From: Bifidobacterium bifidum ATCC 29521 = JCM 1255 = DSM 20456
GTDB taxonomy: Bacteria > Actinomycetota > Actinomycetes > Actinomycetales > Bifidobacteriaceae
NCBI RefSeq assembly: GCF_001025135.1
Contig: NZ_AP012323.1
Coordinates: forward strand, 1,550,001-1,614,000
Length of the DNA stretch: 64,000 nucleotides
Direction of reading: 5' to 3'
Part shown: in pieces, positions 39,214 to 49,861 of the stretch
How positions within the stretch are numbered: position 1 is the stretch's first letter
Layout: the number at the start of each line of letters is the position of its first letter
Translations under genes and position numbers: made by a program
Notes under the pieces: generated by a model
Databases searched by the model: none
What the model saw: only the letters and a program-made list of their open reading frames with translations
What the model was told of the DNA's origin: nothing

Positions 39214-40187
39214 GCGTTCACCTCCGTGACATCGTCAGCCGACTTCAGCCGCGGGTCAAGCACCCGATGCAGCAGGTCGACCAGCAGGCCGATCAGCAGG
39301 AAAAAAGCCGCCAGCATGAACAGCTCGCTCTGCACGGCGATGAGATCACGGTTGCCGACATCGGTCACCAGACCGTTGCCGATGCCCGGCAGCGCGAACA
39401 GGTTCTCGATGACCATGACGCCGGTGACCATCTCCGCGAACGTCAGTCCGATGACGGAGACCAGTTGCGGCATGGCGAGGCGCAATCCCACGCACAGCAC
39501 CGCCTGCCGGTGGGTCATGCCACAGGACATGGCCATGTCGATGTAACCGGAGGATGCCAGTCCGCCCAATGCCGAGCGGGTGTACCGCATCAGCCCGGCC
39601 CCCACGATGATGCCCACCGAGCAGGCTGGCAACACCAGCGACATCAGCGCCGAACCGAAATCGGACCACCCGCCTTGGGGGAATCCCTGCGACGGAAACA
39701 CGCCAATCAGTCCGGTTCCGCGCGAGAACAGCAGGATCAGCAGCAGACCGCCCCACAGCGCGGGCACGGCGCCGCCGATGATGGCGACCATGTGAAACAT
39801 GCCGCGAGCGGCGCGGCTGCGGGCCAGTGTCGCCTCGCATCCCAGCGGAATGCCCAGCCCCATCGCGATAAGCAGCCCGAGGACGATCAGCGGGAACGTC
39901 ACCGATGCCCGCTCGCCGACCTGGGCGCTGATGGAGCGGCCGGTCAGAATGGAGGTGCCGAAATCACCGTGCAGCAACGCGCCGATCCAGTCGGCGTATT
40001 GCGCGATCAGCGGCCGGTCCAGACCGAGTTGCGAGCGCAGCGCGGCGACCCGTTCCGGCGGGGAATTCAGCCCGGCCATCACCGAGGCCACGTCGCCGGG
40101 CAGCACGCGCAATGCCGCGAACACGACGATGGAGATGCCGAACAGCGCCGCCGCGAACAGCAGCAGACGGCGTATGACGAATCGCAA
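39210..40187 (-). CDS. Peptide/nickel-type ABC transporter permease (OppB/DppB)
   Basis: A 325-residue permease. The N-terminus RFVIRRLLLFAAALFGISIVVF and VLPGDVA are typical of DppB, and the EAA loop is YIDMAMSCGMTHRQAVLCVGLRLAMPQ. I chose the TTG at 40187 because GGAAGGAG lies five bases before it, and homologues begin here. The upstream gene (binding protein) ends 97 bp away. Confidence 0.9.
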   Translation of the reverse strand: MRFVIRRLLLFAAALFGISIVVFAALRVLPGDVASVMAGLNSPPERVAALRSQLGLDRPLIAQYADWIGALLHGDFGTSILTGRSISAQVGERASVTFPLIVLGLLIAMGLGIPLGCEATLARSRAARGMFHMVAIIGGAVPALWGGLLLILLFSRGTGLIGVFPSQGFPQGGWSDFGSALMSLVLPACSVGIIVGAGLMRYTRSALGGLASSGYIDMAMSCGMTHRQAVLCVGLRLAMPQLVSVIGLTFAEMVTGVMVIENLFALPGIGNGLVTDVGNRDLIAVQSELFMLAAFFLLIGLLVDLLHRVLDPRLKSADDVTEVNA

Positions 40188-40284
40188 GTGGACTCCTTCC
40201 GGTGAGAACGCCGCGCATCCCGTCACAGCCCCCGACCTCGACGGCCGGAATCGCCTGTGTCGGGATACGCGGCGATTTCAGCCG

Positions 40285-41955
40285 TCACTTGGTGTAGGCG
40301 ACGTTGTACAGCGGCAACAGGGTCTGGTTGAGGTTGATCGGGAAGCCGGTGACGCCCTTCGCGTACGCGGTGGTGACGCGGTAGTTGAACAGCCAGTCGG
40401 CGGGGGCGTCTTCGGACACCTTGCGTGCGGCTTCGGCGAGCAGCTTGTCGCGGTCGTCGTCGTTCGTGGCGGCGACCGCCTTGGCGTACAGGGCCTGGAC
40501 CTCCTTGTTGTCGTAGTTGTAGTAGTAGGTCGGGTCGGCCCACTGGTAGAAGTCGTGGCTTTCGTTGTGGTCAACGAGCGAGATGTCGTAATTCCTGTTC
40601 GTATACACGTCCTGCAGCCACGTGGAGAATTCGACCACGTTGACCTTCAGGTCGATGCCGATCTTCTTGAGCTGGCTGCGCAGCTGGTCGCCGATCTCGG
40701 TGCCGTATATGTTCGCGTAGGTCAGGCTCAGCTGCAGCGGCTTCGATTCGGAGTATCCCGCCTCGGACATCAGCGACTTCGCCTTGTCAAGGTCGTACGG
40801 GTAGATGCCGGTCAGGTCCTCGTAGCCGGGGTCGAGGGAGGGGATCGGGCCGCCGAGGGCGGTGTCCGAACCGCCGCGCGAGGCGATGATCTCCTTATGG
40901 TTGATGGCATAGCGAATCGCCTGGCGCACGCGCTTGTCGGAGGTCTTCGCTCCGGTGCCGTTGAACGCGAGCACGAATTTGTCGGTATCGTCGCCGGCCT
41001 TGACCACGTAATGGTCGCTGTCCTTGGTGAACGGTTCGGCCAGGTTCTCGCTGATCGGCGCGAGCACCTGCACATCGCCGGACTTGAGCGCGTTCACGGC
41101 CGCGTTGTCGTCGGTGAAATACCGCACGACGACCGTGTCGGTCTTCGCCTTGTTGGCGCCCCAGTAGTTGGGGTTCGCCTTGAGCGTTATGGACGAGTTG
41201 GTGACGAACTTCTCGACGGTGTACGGGCCGGAGCCGATCGCCTGGGTCTTCGCGTCGTATTTCGCGTCCTTGTCGAACACGAGTCCGGGACGGCCGGTCA
41301 GCACCCACAGCAGGTTCGCGTACGGCGCGCTGAGCTTGAGTTCGACGGTGTTCGGGTCGCTCGCTTTGACGGAGACGAAGTTGACCAGCGAATCGGCGTC
41401 GTGGTACTGCTTCGTGACGAGCTCGTTGATGGACCATGCCACGTCGTCGGCGTCGAGCTTGTCTCCGTTCGAGAACGTCATGCCGTCGTTGAGATGAAAC
41501 GTGTATGTGGTGCCGTCGTCGCTGACATCCCATGCCTTCGCGATGGCTGGTACGACCTGATTGTGCTCGTCGCGCGCCACGAGTCCCTCGTAGACGTTGC
41601 CGATGAGTACCTGGTCGATGGCCGATCCGGCGGTGTTGCGGATGTCGAGGTTGGTGGGCGCGAGTTTCAACCCGATGGTGACCGTATCGTTCGCCTTGGC
41701 GCCCGTCGTGTCGTTTTTGCGTCCGGCGAACGCCGCGATGCATCCCGCGACGACGGCGACGACCGCGATCACGGCGACGATGGCGACGATCCACCATGTA
41801 GCCCGCCGGTGCCCGGCGGCGTTCTTGGCGCGGCTCTCCAGCTGCGCGTCCATGCTGGCCGCGGCGCTCTCGTTCGTCGCAGCGGTTTCCTGTGTGTTCA
41901 GATCTTCGTTGTCGGTTGCGCCGGCGTCGCCGTGCGCACCATGGTTTTCAGTCAT
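40285..41955 (-). CDS. Family 5 extracellular solute-binding protein (OppA/DppA type)
   Basis: A 556-residue peptide-type binding protein. A hydrophilic N-terminus of about 50 residues precedes a membrane segment ending in VVAGC (lipobox-like), an unusual arrangement. The mature part has the family patterns LDIRNTAGSAIDQVLIGNVYEGLV, YTFHLNDGMTFSNGDKLDADDV and VRQAIRYAINHKEI. It is the first gene of the operon and supplies substrate, probably oligopeptides, to the OppBCDF-type transporter. An AGAGGA site precedes the ATG. Confidence 0.9.
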   Translation of the reverse strand: MTENHGAHGDAGATDNEDLNTQETAATNESAAASMDAQLESRAKNAAGHRRATWWIVAIVAVIAVVAVVAGCIAAFAGRKNDTTGAKANDTVTIGLKLAPTNLDIRNTAGSAIDQVLIGNVYEGLVARDEHNQVVPAIAKAWDVSDDGTTYTFHLNDGMTFSNGDKLDADDVAWSINELVTKQYHDADSLVNFVSVKASDPNTVELKLSAPYANLLWVLTGRPGLVFDKDAKYDAKTQAIGSGPYTVEKFVTNSSITLKANPNYWGANKAKTDTVVVRYFTDDNAAVNALKSGDVQVLAPISENLAEPFTKDSDHYVVKAGDDTDKFVLAFNGTGAKTSDKRVRQAIRYAINHKEIIASRGGSDTALGGPIPSLDPGYEDLTGIYPYDLDKAKSLMSEAGYSESKPLQLSLTYANIYGTEIGDQLRSQLKKIGIDLKVNVVEFSTWLQDVYTNRNYDISLVDHNESHDFYQWADPTYYYNYDNKEVQALYAKAVAATNDDDRDKLLAEAARKVSEDAPADWLFNYRVTTAYAKGVTGFPINLNQTLLPLYNVAYTK

Positions 41956-42133
41956 GATTCCTCTTCATTTGTATTGTGATACTGCGGCTGGCCGCCCTTG
42001 CGGGTCGTCCGCCACAGGACATTGTAGCGTCAGGTCGAACCTGACTCGCGCGGATGCCGCGCTGGCGTTCTATCATGGGTGAAGGCATCCGTTCATGATG
42101 CGCCCACGCATCACGATTCATAAGGGGATTCGC

Positions 42134-42904
42134 ATGCTCGTAGCGGTCGACATCGGCAACACCAACATCGTTCTCGGCTTCCTGGACGGCGACGACATCA
42201 TCGGCACCTACCGAATCACGACGAAATCGAACCACACGTCCGACGAGTACGGCCTGATGATCACGCAGTTCCTCGCGCTGAGCGGTCTGCGTCCCTCTGA
42301 TATCGATGACGTGATCATCGCGTCCGTCGTGCCGAAGGTCATGCACTCGTTCCGTGCAAGCATCATCAAGTTCCTGAACATCAATCCCATGGTGGTCGGC
42401 CCTGGAATCAAAACCGGCATCAACATTCGCATCGACGACCCGAAGTCGCTGGGTTCGGACTGCCTCGCCGACTGCGTGGGCGCGTATTACACGTACGGCG
42501 GTCCGGTGCTGGTCGCCGATTTCGGCACCGCCACGACGTTCAACTACGTCAATGACGAGGGCGTGATCACCTGCGGCCTGATCACCACGGGCATCCGCAC
42601 GGCCGCGGCGGCCTTGTGGGGCGAGACGGCCCAGCTGCCCGAGGTGGAAATCACCAAGCCGAAATCCATTCTCGCCACAGGCACGAAGACCGCGATGCAG
42701 GCCGGACTCTACTACAACTTCCTCGGCGGCATCGAACGCACGATCCGGCAGTTCCGCATGGAGCTGGACGAGCCGTTCACCGTCGTGGCGACCGGCGGCC
42801 TGGGCCGCGTGTTCAAGGATGACACGGAGCTGATCGACGTGTATGACCCCGAGCTGATCTTCAAAGGCATGGCGCTGATCCACAGCCGCAACTCACATCG
42901 CTGA
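42134..42904 (+). CDS. coaX: Type III pantothenate kinase
   Basis: A 256-residue CoaX that phosphorylates pantothenate in CoA synthesis. It belongs to the ASKHA fold: the phosphate-1 motif is AVDIGNTNIVLGFLDG, the phosphate-2 motif VLVADFGTATTFNYV, and the adenosine motif TVVATGGLG. ATG at 42134 is chosen because family members begin with M-L-V/A-DIGNT; GGGG stands upstream. Confidence 0.95.
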   Translation: MLVAVDIGNTNIVLGFLDGDDIIGTYRITTKSNHTSDEYGLMITQFLALSGLRPSDIDDVIIASVVPKVMHSFRASIIKFLNINPMVVGPGIKTGINIRIDDPKSLGSDCLADCVGAYYTYGGPVLVADFGTATTFNYVNDEGVITCGLITTGIRTAAAALWGETAQLPEVEITKPKSILATGTKTAMQAGLYYNFLGGIERTIRQFRMELDEPFTVVATGGLGRVFKDDTELIDVYDPELIFKGMALIHSRNSHR

Positions 42905-42967
42905 ATCGCGCGGGCAGGCACAACGGGTTCGCGTGACCGGCTTCGGCATTGGCCACGCCGGCGCAGG

Positions 42968-44389
42968 TCATTTGATGGTGAAGCCCTGATTGACGCCGTA
43001 CTCCTTGAGGTCGCGCTGCCATGCGGCGATGCCGCTCATCAGCGTGATCTTCTTGCCGGGTCGGTCCGGCAGTGTAATCGGACCGCCATCGTCATTGGTC
43101 AGTCCTGCGTCCTTGCGCGCCTTGGCCCGGTCGTATGCCTGCTTGGCCGCCGACCACGTGTATGCGTCTGCGGTGGCGCTGCGGAAGTCGCTGCGCGCGT
43201 ACACTTCGAACGGCAGGTACTGGTATCCGACCGACACGGACTCCGCTGCCTCGGACAGCACCTCGTTGAACCGCTGCCCGCCGAAATACTCCACCTCGGC
43301 GTGATGCTCACTGGTGACGGTGGTCTTGTTGAGGAATTCGCCGCTGTTCAACGTCACATTGTCGGCCGGGAAGGCGCCACCATCGACGCGGGTCTTGATG
43401 CCGGATTTGTTGTGGCAGACATAGTCCACGAAACGGAATGCCGCTTCAGGCTTGCGTGTGGTGTGCAGCACGCCCAGCGCGGAGCCGCCGTTCTCGGCAT
43501 TGGTGACCGTGCCGTCCTGAGTCGGCATGCGCGTGACGCGCCACAGTCCCGATGTGCCCGGCACGTCGGCCAGCAGCAGCGACGGCATCCAGGCTCCGGC
43601 GAACACGGAGGCGACCGACCCGCCACCCAGCGCACGTTTCCAATCCTCGGACCAGACTTTGAGATGGGTGTTGACCAGTCCCTCGTCGATCATGCGCTGC
43701 CAGAATTCGGTGAACGTCCTGGTTCCGGCGTCGCCCTTGAGATCGACGGTCACGGTCTTGCCGTCGGATGACGTATGGAAGGGCCGACCGCCCGCGAGCC
43801 ATATCATCGCATTGTAGAAGCTGGCGTCACCGGCGTCTGCGGCGATGTACACGCCGATGTTTTTCAGCTTTTTCGCGGCCTCGTAATAATCATCCCATGT
43901 GGTGATCTTGGTCGCGTCGACACCGGCCTGGCGGAATGCGTCATCGTTGTAGAAGAACGCCATAGGCCCGGAATCCATGGGTAGCGCGTACGTGCGCTGC
44001 GCGAGCTGCACCGACGCCCAGGTGCCTGGGGTGAAGAACGAGCTGTAGCTGCCGACACGACCGGTGAGGTCCATCAGCTGGCCGCTCACCGCGTACTGCG
44101 GCAGGGCATAGTATTCGAGCTGCACCACGTCGGGCGTGCCGTACCCGTCCTGTATAGCGCTGTTGAGGTGGTCGTAGCCGCTGATGTTGTTCAGCTTCAC
44201 GCGGACGTCTGGATTAGCCTTCTCGAAATCGGCGATCAGCGTCGTCATGCTGGGTTCCCACGACCAGACGGTGATGACGGTGCGCGTGTCCGGCTGCCCG
44301 CAGGAGGCGACTGCCAGCGTCATCGCACAGATCGTGAGCAACGCCGAGATACGCAGGCGCAGCCGCCGCAACCGTGCCGATATCGTCAT
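42968..44389 (-). CDS. Family 1 sugar ABC transporter solute-binding lipoprotein
   Basis: A 473-residue binding protein. A signal peptide ends in a lipobox (LAVASC), and the mature protein starts with TVITVWSWEPSM...FEKANPDVRVKL, the family 1 (MalE-like) pattern. AAGGAG precedes the ATG at 44389. No permease or ATPase follows it. Its C-terminus (DLKEYGVNQGFTIK) is similar to that of the broken binding protein at 44579, so the two are likely paralogues. Substrate is probably an oligosaccharide, inferred from the adjacent beta-galactosidase. Confidence 0.88.
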   Translation of the reverse strand: MTISARLRRLRLRISALLTICAMTLAVASCGQPDTRTVITVWSWEPSMTTLIADFEKANPDVRVKLNNISGYDHLNSAIQDGYGTPDVVQLEYYALPQYAVSGQLMDLTGRVGSYSSFFTPGTWASVQLAQRTYALPMDSGPMAFFYNDDAFRQAGVDATKITTWDDYYEAAKKLKNIGVYIAADAGDASFYNAMIWLAGGRPFHTSSDGKTVTVDLKGDAGTRTFTEFWQRMIDEGLVNTHLKVWSEDWKRALGGGSVASVFAGAWMPSLLLADVPGTSGLWRVTRMPTQDGTVTNAENGGSALGVLHTTRKPEAAFRFVDYVCHNKSGIKTRVDGGAFPADNVTLNSGEFLNKTTVTSEHHAEVEYFGGQRFNEVLSEAAESVSVGYQYLPFEVYARSDFRSATADAYTWSAAKQAYDRAKARKDAGLTNDDGGPITLPDRPGKKITLMSGIAAWQRDLKEYGVNQGFTIK

Positions 44390-44472
44390 GTCATCTCCTT
44401 AGCGTGCTCGATGTATCGGGAAGAATTCGCTCATCGTAGAGTCTACACGCGCGCTGCAACAGGTGAAGATAC

Positions 44473-44509
44473 GTGAAGGCCCCTCCCTGATGAGGGGAGG
44501 GGCCTTCAC
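44473..44509 (-). terminator. Perfect 15-bp hairpin
   Basis: GTGAAGGCCCCTCCC and GGGAGGGGCCTTCAC are exact reverse complements with a 7-nt loop. It is downstream of the broken binding-protein gene and upstream of the intact one. Confidence 0.75.
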
Positions 44510-44578
44510 ACGAGGAAGGGATGACCGAAGGTCACCGTATTCCGGTCATTACCACGCCAGATTGTTTGACTGCGAAGG

Positions 44579-45139
44579 TTACTTGACGGTGTAGCCCTGA
44601 TCCTTCGCGTAGTCCTTCAGAGCCTGTTCCCAAAGCGGCGACACCATCGCTCAGCTTCTGGTTGCCGGTGTAGGACTTGCCAAGGTAGTCGCCGAAGATA
44701 CCGCGGGCCTTGACCTTCGGGGCGCCAGTCAGGTTAATGGTGACCGTCTCGCCTTCGGTGGAGAACAGCGTCGCACTGGCCAGCCAGGTCATCGAGTCGT
44801 AGAAGCCGGCGACACCGGTGTCGGACGTGATGTAGTAGTTGTCGCCAAGGGTGTGAATCTTCTTGGCGTCCTGATAGAACTCGTCCCAGGTCTTGTCGCC
44901 CTGGCCGGTGTTCACCAGGTTGACATTGATGCCGGTCTCCTTTTTTGAAGTCCTTGGCCACCTGAGTCAGCGTAGGCCCCAAGCCCACACGGTGATTTCC
45001 TTGACATCGCCTTCCTGCTTCGGAGCGGAGCTGCTGCTTGAGTTGCCGCACGCAGCGACGCTGACCAGCATCGCCGCAGCCCGGTAAGCGCCAGCGCCTT
45101 CTTTCCCATAAGGCGTATGTCGCGTGTCACCGCAAACAT
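44579..45139 (-). pseudogene. Broken sugar ABC transporter solute-binding protein
   Basis: Pieces in several frames read as one binding protein: MGKKALALTG, then AAMLVSVAACGNSSSSS (lipobox) and VKEITVWAWG, then TLTQVAKDFKK, then NTGQGDKTWDEFYQDAKKIH...KVKARGIFGDYLGKSYTG, and finally WEQALKDYAKDQGYTVK and a stop. There are at least three frameshifts (one in a run of A at about 44945) and a large internal deletion near 44640 that removed about half of the protein. GGAAAGG precedes the original ATG at 45139. It was probably the binding protein of the permease remnant at 47489. Confidence 0.85.
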
Positions 45140-45179
45140 ACGCCTTTCCTAAGCCCTTACAGCCCAGTGTTTCCAACGA

Positions 45180-47312
<2,133 letters not shown>

Positions 47313-47324
47313 TCAACTGTGACA

Positions 47325-47365
47325 TGCGAGCGGGCTGGTGCCATATCGCGCCAGCCCGCATCGCA
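47325..47365 (-). terminator. Hairpin behind the permease remnant
   Basis: TGCGAGCGGGCTGG pairs with CCAGCCCGCATCGCA with one bulge. T-rich sequence follows only about 12 bases later on the minus strand. The rest of the gap 47250-47488 holds no gene. Confidence 0.55.
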
Positions 47366-47488
47366 CACGGTGAGCGTCCCTCCATATCATATACATGTTC
47401 CGTATGGAGAGCCAGCCGCTAGGCGCACGTCAAGACCGTCAAACGAACGTGACGCATGCTGCAAGCGGACACTGGCCCTCCCGCGAGA

Positions 47489-48178
47489 TCACTCCTTGAT
47501 GGCGCCGGCGGCGAGGCCGGACTGCCAGTACTTCTGCAGGCACAGGAACGCGATGACCAGCGGGATGATCGTGATCAGCGAGCCCGTGATGACCAGGTTC
47601 TGGATGGCTTGGCCGCCCGCAGTGGACGCTTGGTCCTTCCGCTGGTTCAGACCGATGGTCAGCGGGAACCAGTCCGAGTCCTTCAACATGATCAGCGGCA
47701 GAAAGCAGTCGTTCCACGTGGCAACGATCGTGAACAGGGCCGCCAGCGCGATGCCCGGCACCGAGATCGAGCCGATGATCACCGCGGACACGGCCTTGCG
47801 GCCCGGGAAGCGGAACTTCGTCAAAGCGTAGCCGCCCATGATCGCCAGCAGGGTCGCGCCGCCCGCGCCCACCACCACGTAGATCAGCGTGTTGACCAGC
47901 CAGCGCGCGAAGATGCCGTCGTCATGGGTGAACACCGTCACGATGTTGTCCCACAGCGCGAACGTCTTGCCAAAGCCCAGGCCGAACGCGCCCGTGAAGT
48001 CCGATTGGGTCTTCGTCGCGTTGATGAGCATGGAGACGAACGGGAACAGGCAGCAGACCGCGAAGATCGGCACGATGAACACGAACACCAACGCGAACGG
48101 CCACATGAACTTCCAACCACGCCAATCCCGCTTGTGCTTATTCACACGAGCCAAAGGCGACACACTCACCGATGTCAT
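47489..48178 (-). pseudogene. Sugar ABC permease (MalG type) with internal deletion of the EAA loop
   Basis: 229 residues; intact relatives have about 290-300. The N-terminal helices and GGYALTKFRFPGRK are present, and the C-terminus ending in LQKYWQSGLAAGAIKE is intact. Between VPGIALA and ALFTIVATWND (junction at about 47745) some 65 residues are missing, including two helices and the EAA-G loop that contacts the ATPase. The frame is kept, so a protein could be made, but it should not couple to an ATPase. No MalF-type partner is present. AAGGAG precedes the ATG. Confidence 0.75.
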
Positions 48179-48280
48179 GCCCCTCTCCTTCGAAGGACTC
48201 GAAGCGAAGCACACCGCACAGAACTTGCCACAACGCAACAGCTCATTGAACTTGTTCCGCGAAATGCACCCTCTATAAAT

Positions 48281-48374
48281 GTTTGCGTTACCATAATATC
48301 AATATTGTTGGAATTGTCCACTTCAGGGTACGGCAAGTCATCAGGAAATAGTCTATACTGATGGTAACCAAAAC
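48281..48374. promoter_or_regulatory. Paired LacI-type operator candidates
   Basis: GTTTGCGTTACCATAA (48281-48296) and, inverted, TGATGGTAACCAAAAC (48359-48374) share GTTT..GTTACCAT. They flank the divergent promoters of the permease remnant and the LacI gene; a TATACT -10 (48354-48359) overlaps the second. Probably bound by the adjacent regulator. Confidence 0.55.
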
Positions 48375-48403
48375 ATAAAAATGCCAAAAAACAAGCAGGA
48401 ACC

Positions 48404-49417
48404 ATGGATCATTCGCAACCCGCTTCCATGCAGGACGTGGCGAAAGCCGCCAGCGTGTCGCCCCAGACGGTCTCACGAGTCGCCAACGGAAGCAATGCCG
48501 TCCGGCCGGAAACACGGCAGCGTGTGGAAGCCGCCATGGCCAAGCTGGGTTACCGGCCCAACTATGCGGCCAGGGCGCTTAAGCACGGCAAGTTCAAGGA
48601 TGTCGGCGTCGTGCTGTTCAACATGCTCACCTATGGCAACGCGCGTATCCTCGGCGGCATCGCCGACGCGGCGAACAGCAATGGTTACGCCATCACGATG
48701 CAGTCCTTCGGACGCAATCGGGAACGCACCCTGCATGCCGCCATCGAGCGTATGAAGCAGCTTCCCGTGGACGGTGTCATCGCCGTCATGGAGGAGCACG
48801 TGACGGACTTCTCGGAGTTCCGCCCGCCCAAGGAGCTGCCGGTCGTTATCATCTCCGAGGATCCCGCGAACTACTGCCCCACCATCGATGCCGACCAGTA
48901 CGGCTGCTCAGCCGCCGTCGTGGACTATCTGCTCAGCAAGGGGCACAAGACCGTCTACCACATCGCCGGGCCGTCCTCATCGCGAGCCGCGGAAAGCCGC
49001 GCGCAGGGGTGGCACGACACGCTCGACCAACTGGGGCTGCGCATCCCTCCGACCTATATGGGCGACTGGGAGGCGGACAGCGGATATCAGGCCGGACTCG
49101 CGCTGGCTCACGACCCCGATTGCACCGCGATCTATGCGGCCAACGACCAGATGGCGTATGGCGCGATGCTCGGATTGCAGGCCGCCGGCAAACGCGTGCC
49201 GGAAGACGTCAGCATCGTCGGAGTGGACGATTCGCTGAGCGGGACGATTCCACGGCTGTCGCTGACCACCATGCGCATGAAATTCAACGACATCGGACGC
49301 GAGGCGTTCTTCATGACCAAGCGTCTGTGCGAGGGCCTTCGAGTGCCTTCGGGCGTGAAGACCGTGGTTCCCGCGGAGCTGGTGGAACGCGGGTCGGTGC
49401 GCGACCTGGAATCCTAG
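48404..49417 (+). CDS. LacI-family transcriptional regulator
   Basis: A 337-residue repressor. The N-terminal helix-turn-helix with hinge reads MQDVAKAASVSPQTVSRVANGS...YRPNYAARALKHG; the C-terminal periplasmic-binding-like domain binds a sugar effector (AIYAANDQMAYGAMLGLQAAGKRVPEDVSIVGVDD). It is divergent from the sugar permease remnant and probably controls the GH42 region. Confidence 0.93.
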   Translation: MDHSQPASMQDVAKAASVSPQTVSRVANGSNAVRPETRQRVEAAMAKLGYRPNYAARALKHGKFKDVGVVLFNMLTYGNARILGGIADAANSNGYAITMQSFGRNRERTLHAAIERMKQLPVDGVIAVMEEHVTDFSEFRPPKELPVVIISEDPANYCPTIDADQYGCSAAVVDYLLSKGHKTVYHIAGPSSSRAAESRAQGWHDTLDQLGLRIPPTYMGDWEADSGYQAGLALAHDPDCTAIYAANDQMAYGAMLGLQAAGKRVPEDVSIVGVDDSLSGTIPRLSLTTMRMKFNDIGREAFFMTKRLCEGLRVPSGVKTVVPAELVERGSVRDLES

Positions 49418-49481
49418 ACGACGAATCTCAAGCGATAATGGCTTCGGTCTCGCCGGTGTCGAACGGGCGAGACCGAGGTCA

Positions 49482-49754
49482 TTATCCGTTCAGCGTCGGC
49501 GATTCGTCAGAGGTTCGCCGGCTACATAACGCCTTACGTTCTCCAATGCGATACATCCGGTCGATGCCTTCCGCCGTGCGGGTCGGGTCACGACGCACTC
49601 CCAGCGTGTTCGCGCCCATGGCCTTGCATATGCTGGCGAAATGCGAGCCGATGCCCCCGGTGCCGACCACCAGCACCGTGGAGCCGCGCACGCTCAGCGC
49701 ACGGCCGACATCGTGCCATCGCCGCTCCCCTTGTTGACGGGCATATATCGACAT
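49482..49754 (-). pseudogene. Fragment of a 2-hydroxyacid dehydrogenase
   Basis: About 75 codons match the NAD-binding segment of this family: GSTVLVVGTGGIGSHFASICKA and the following RDPTRTAEGIDRMY. Both the substrate domain and the catalytic C-terminus are absent. A relic of a lost gene between the LacI gene and the fucosidase. Confidence 0.65.
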
Positions 49755-49800
49755 TGTAGGCGCACGGAATATTGCCGCGACGCCGGTGATAAAAATGACG

Positions 49801-49840
49801 ATGCGCCGGCCCGTCTTTTCTAGGAGACGGGCCGGCGCAT
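49801..49840 (-). terminator. Terminator of the fucosidase gene
   Basis: A perfect 15-bp stem (ATGCGCCGGCCCGTC/GACGGGCCGGCGCAT), 10-nt loop; on the minus strand CGTCATTTTTATC follows. Confidence 0.9.
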
Positions 49841-49861
49841 CAGACGGCCGGAGAACCGATG

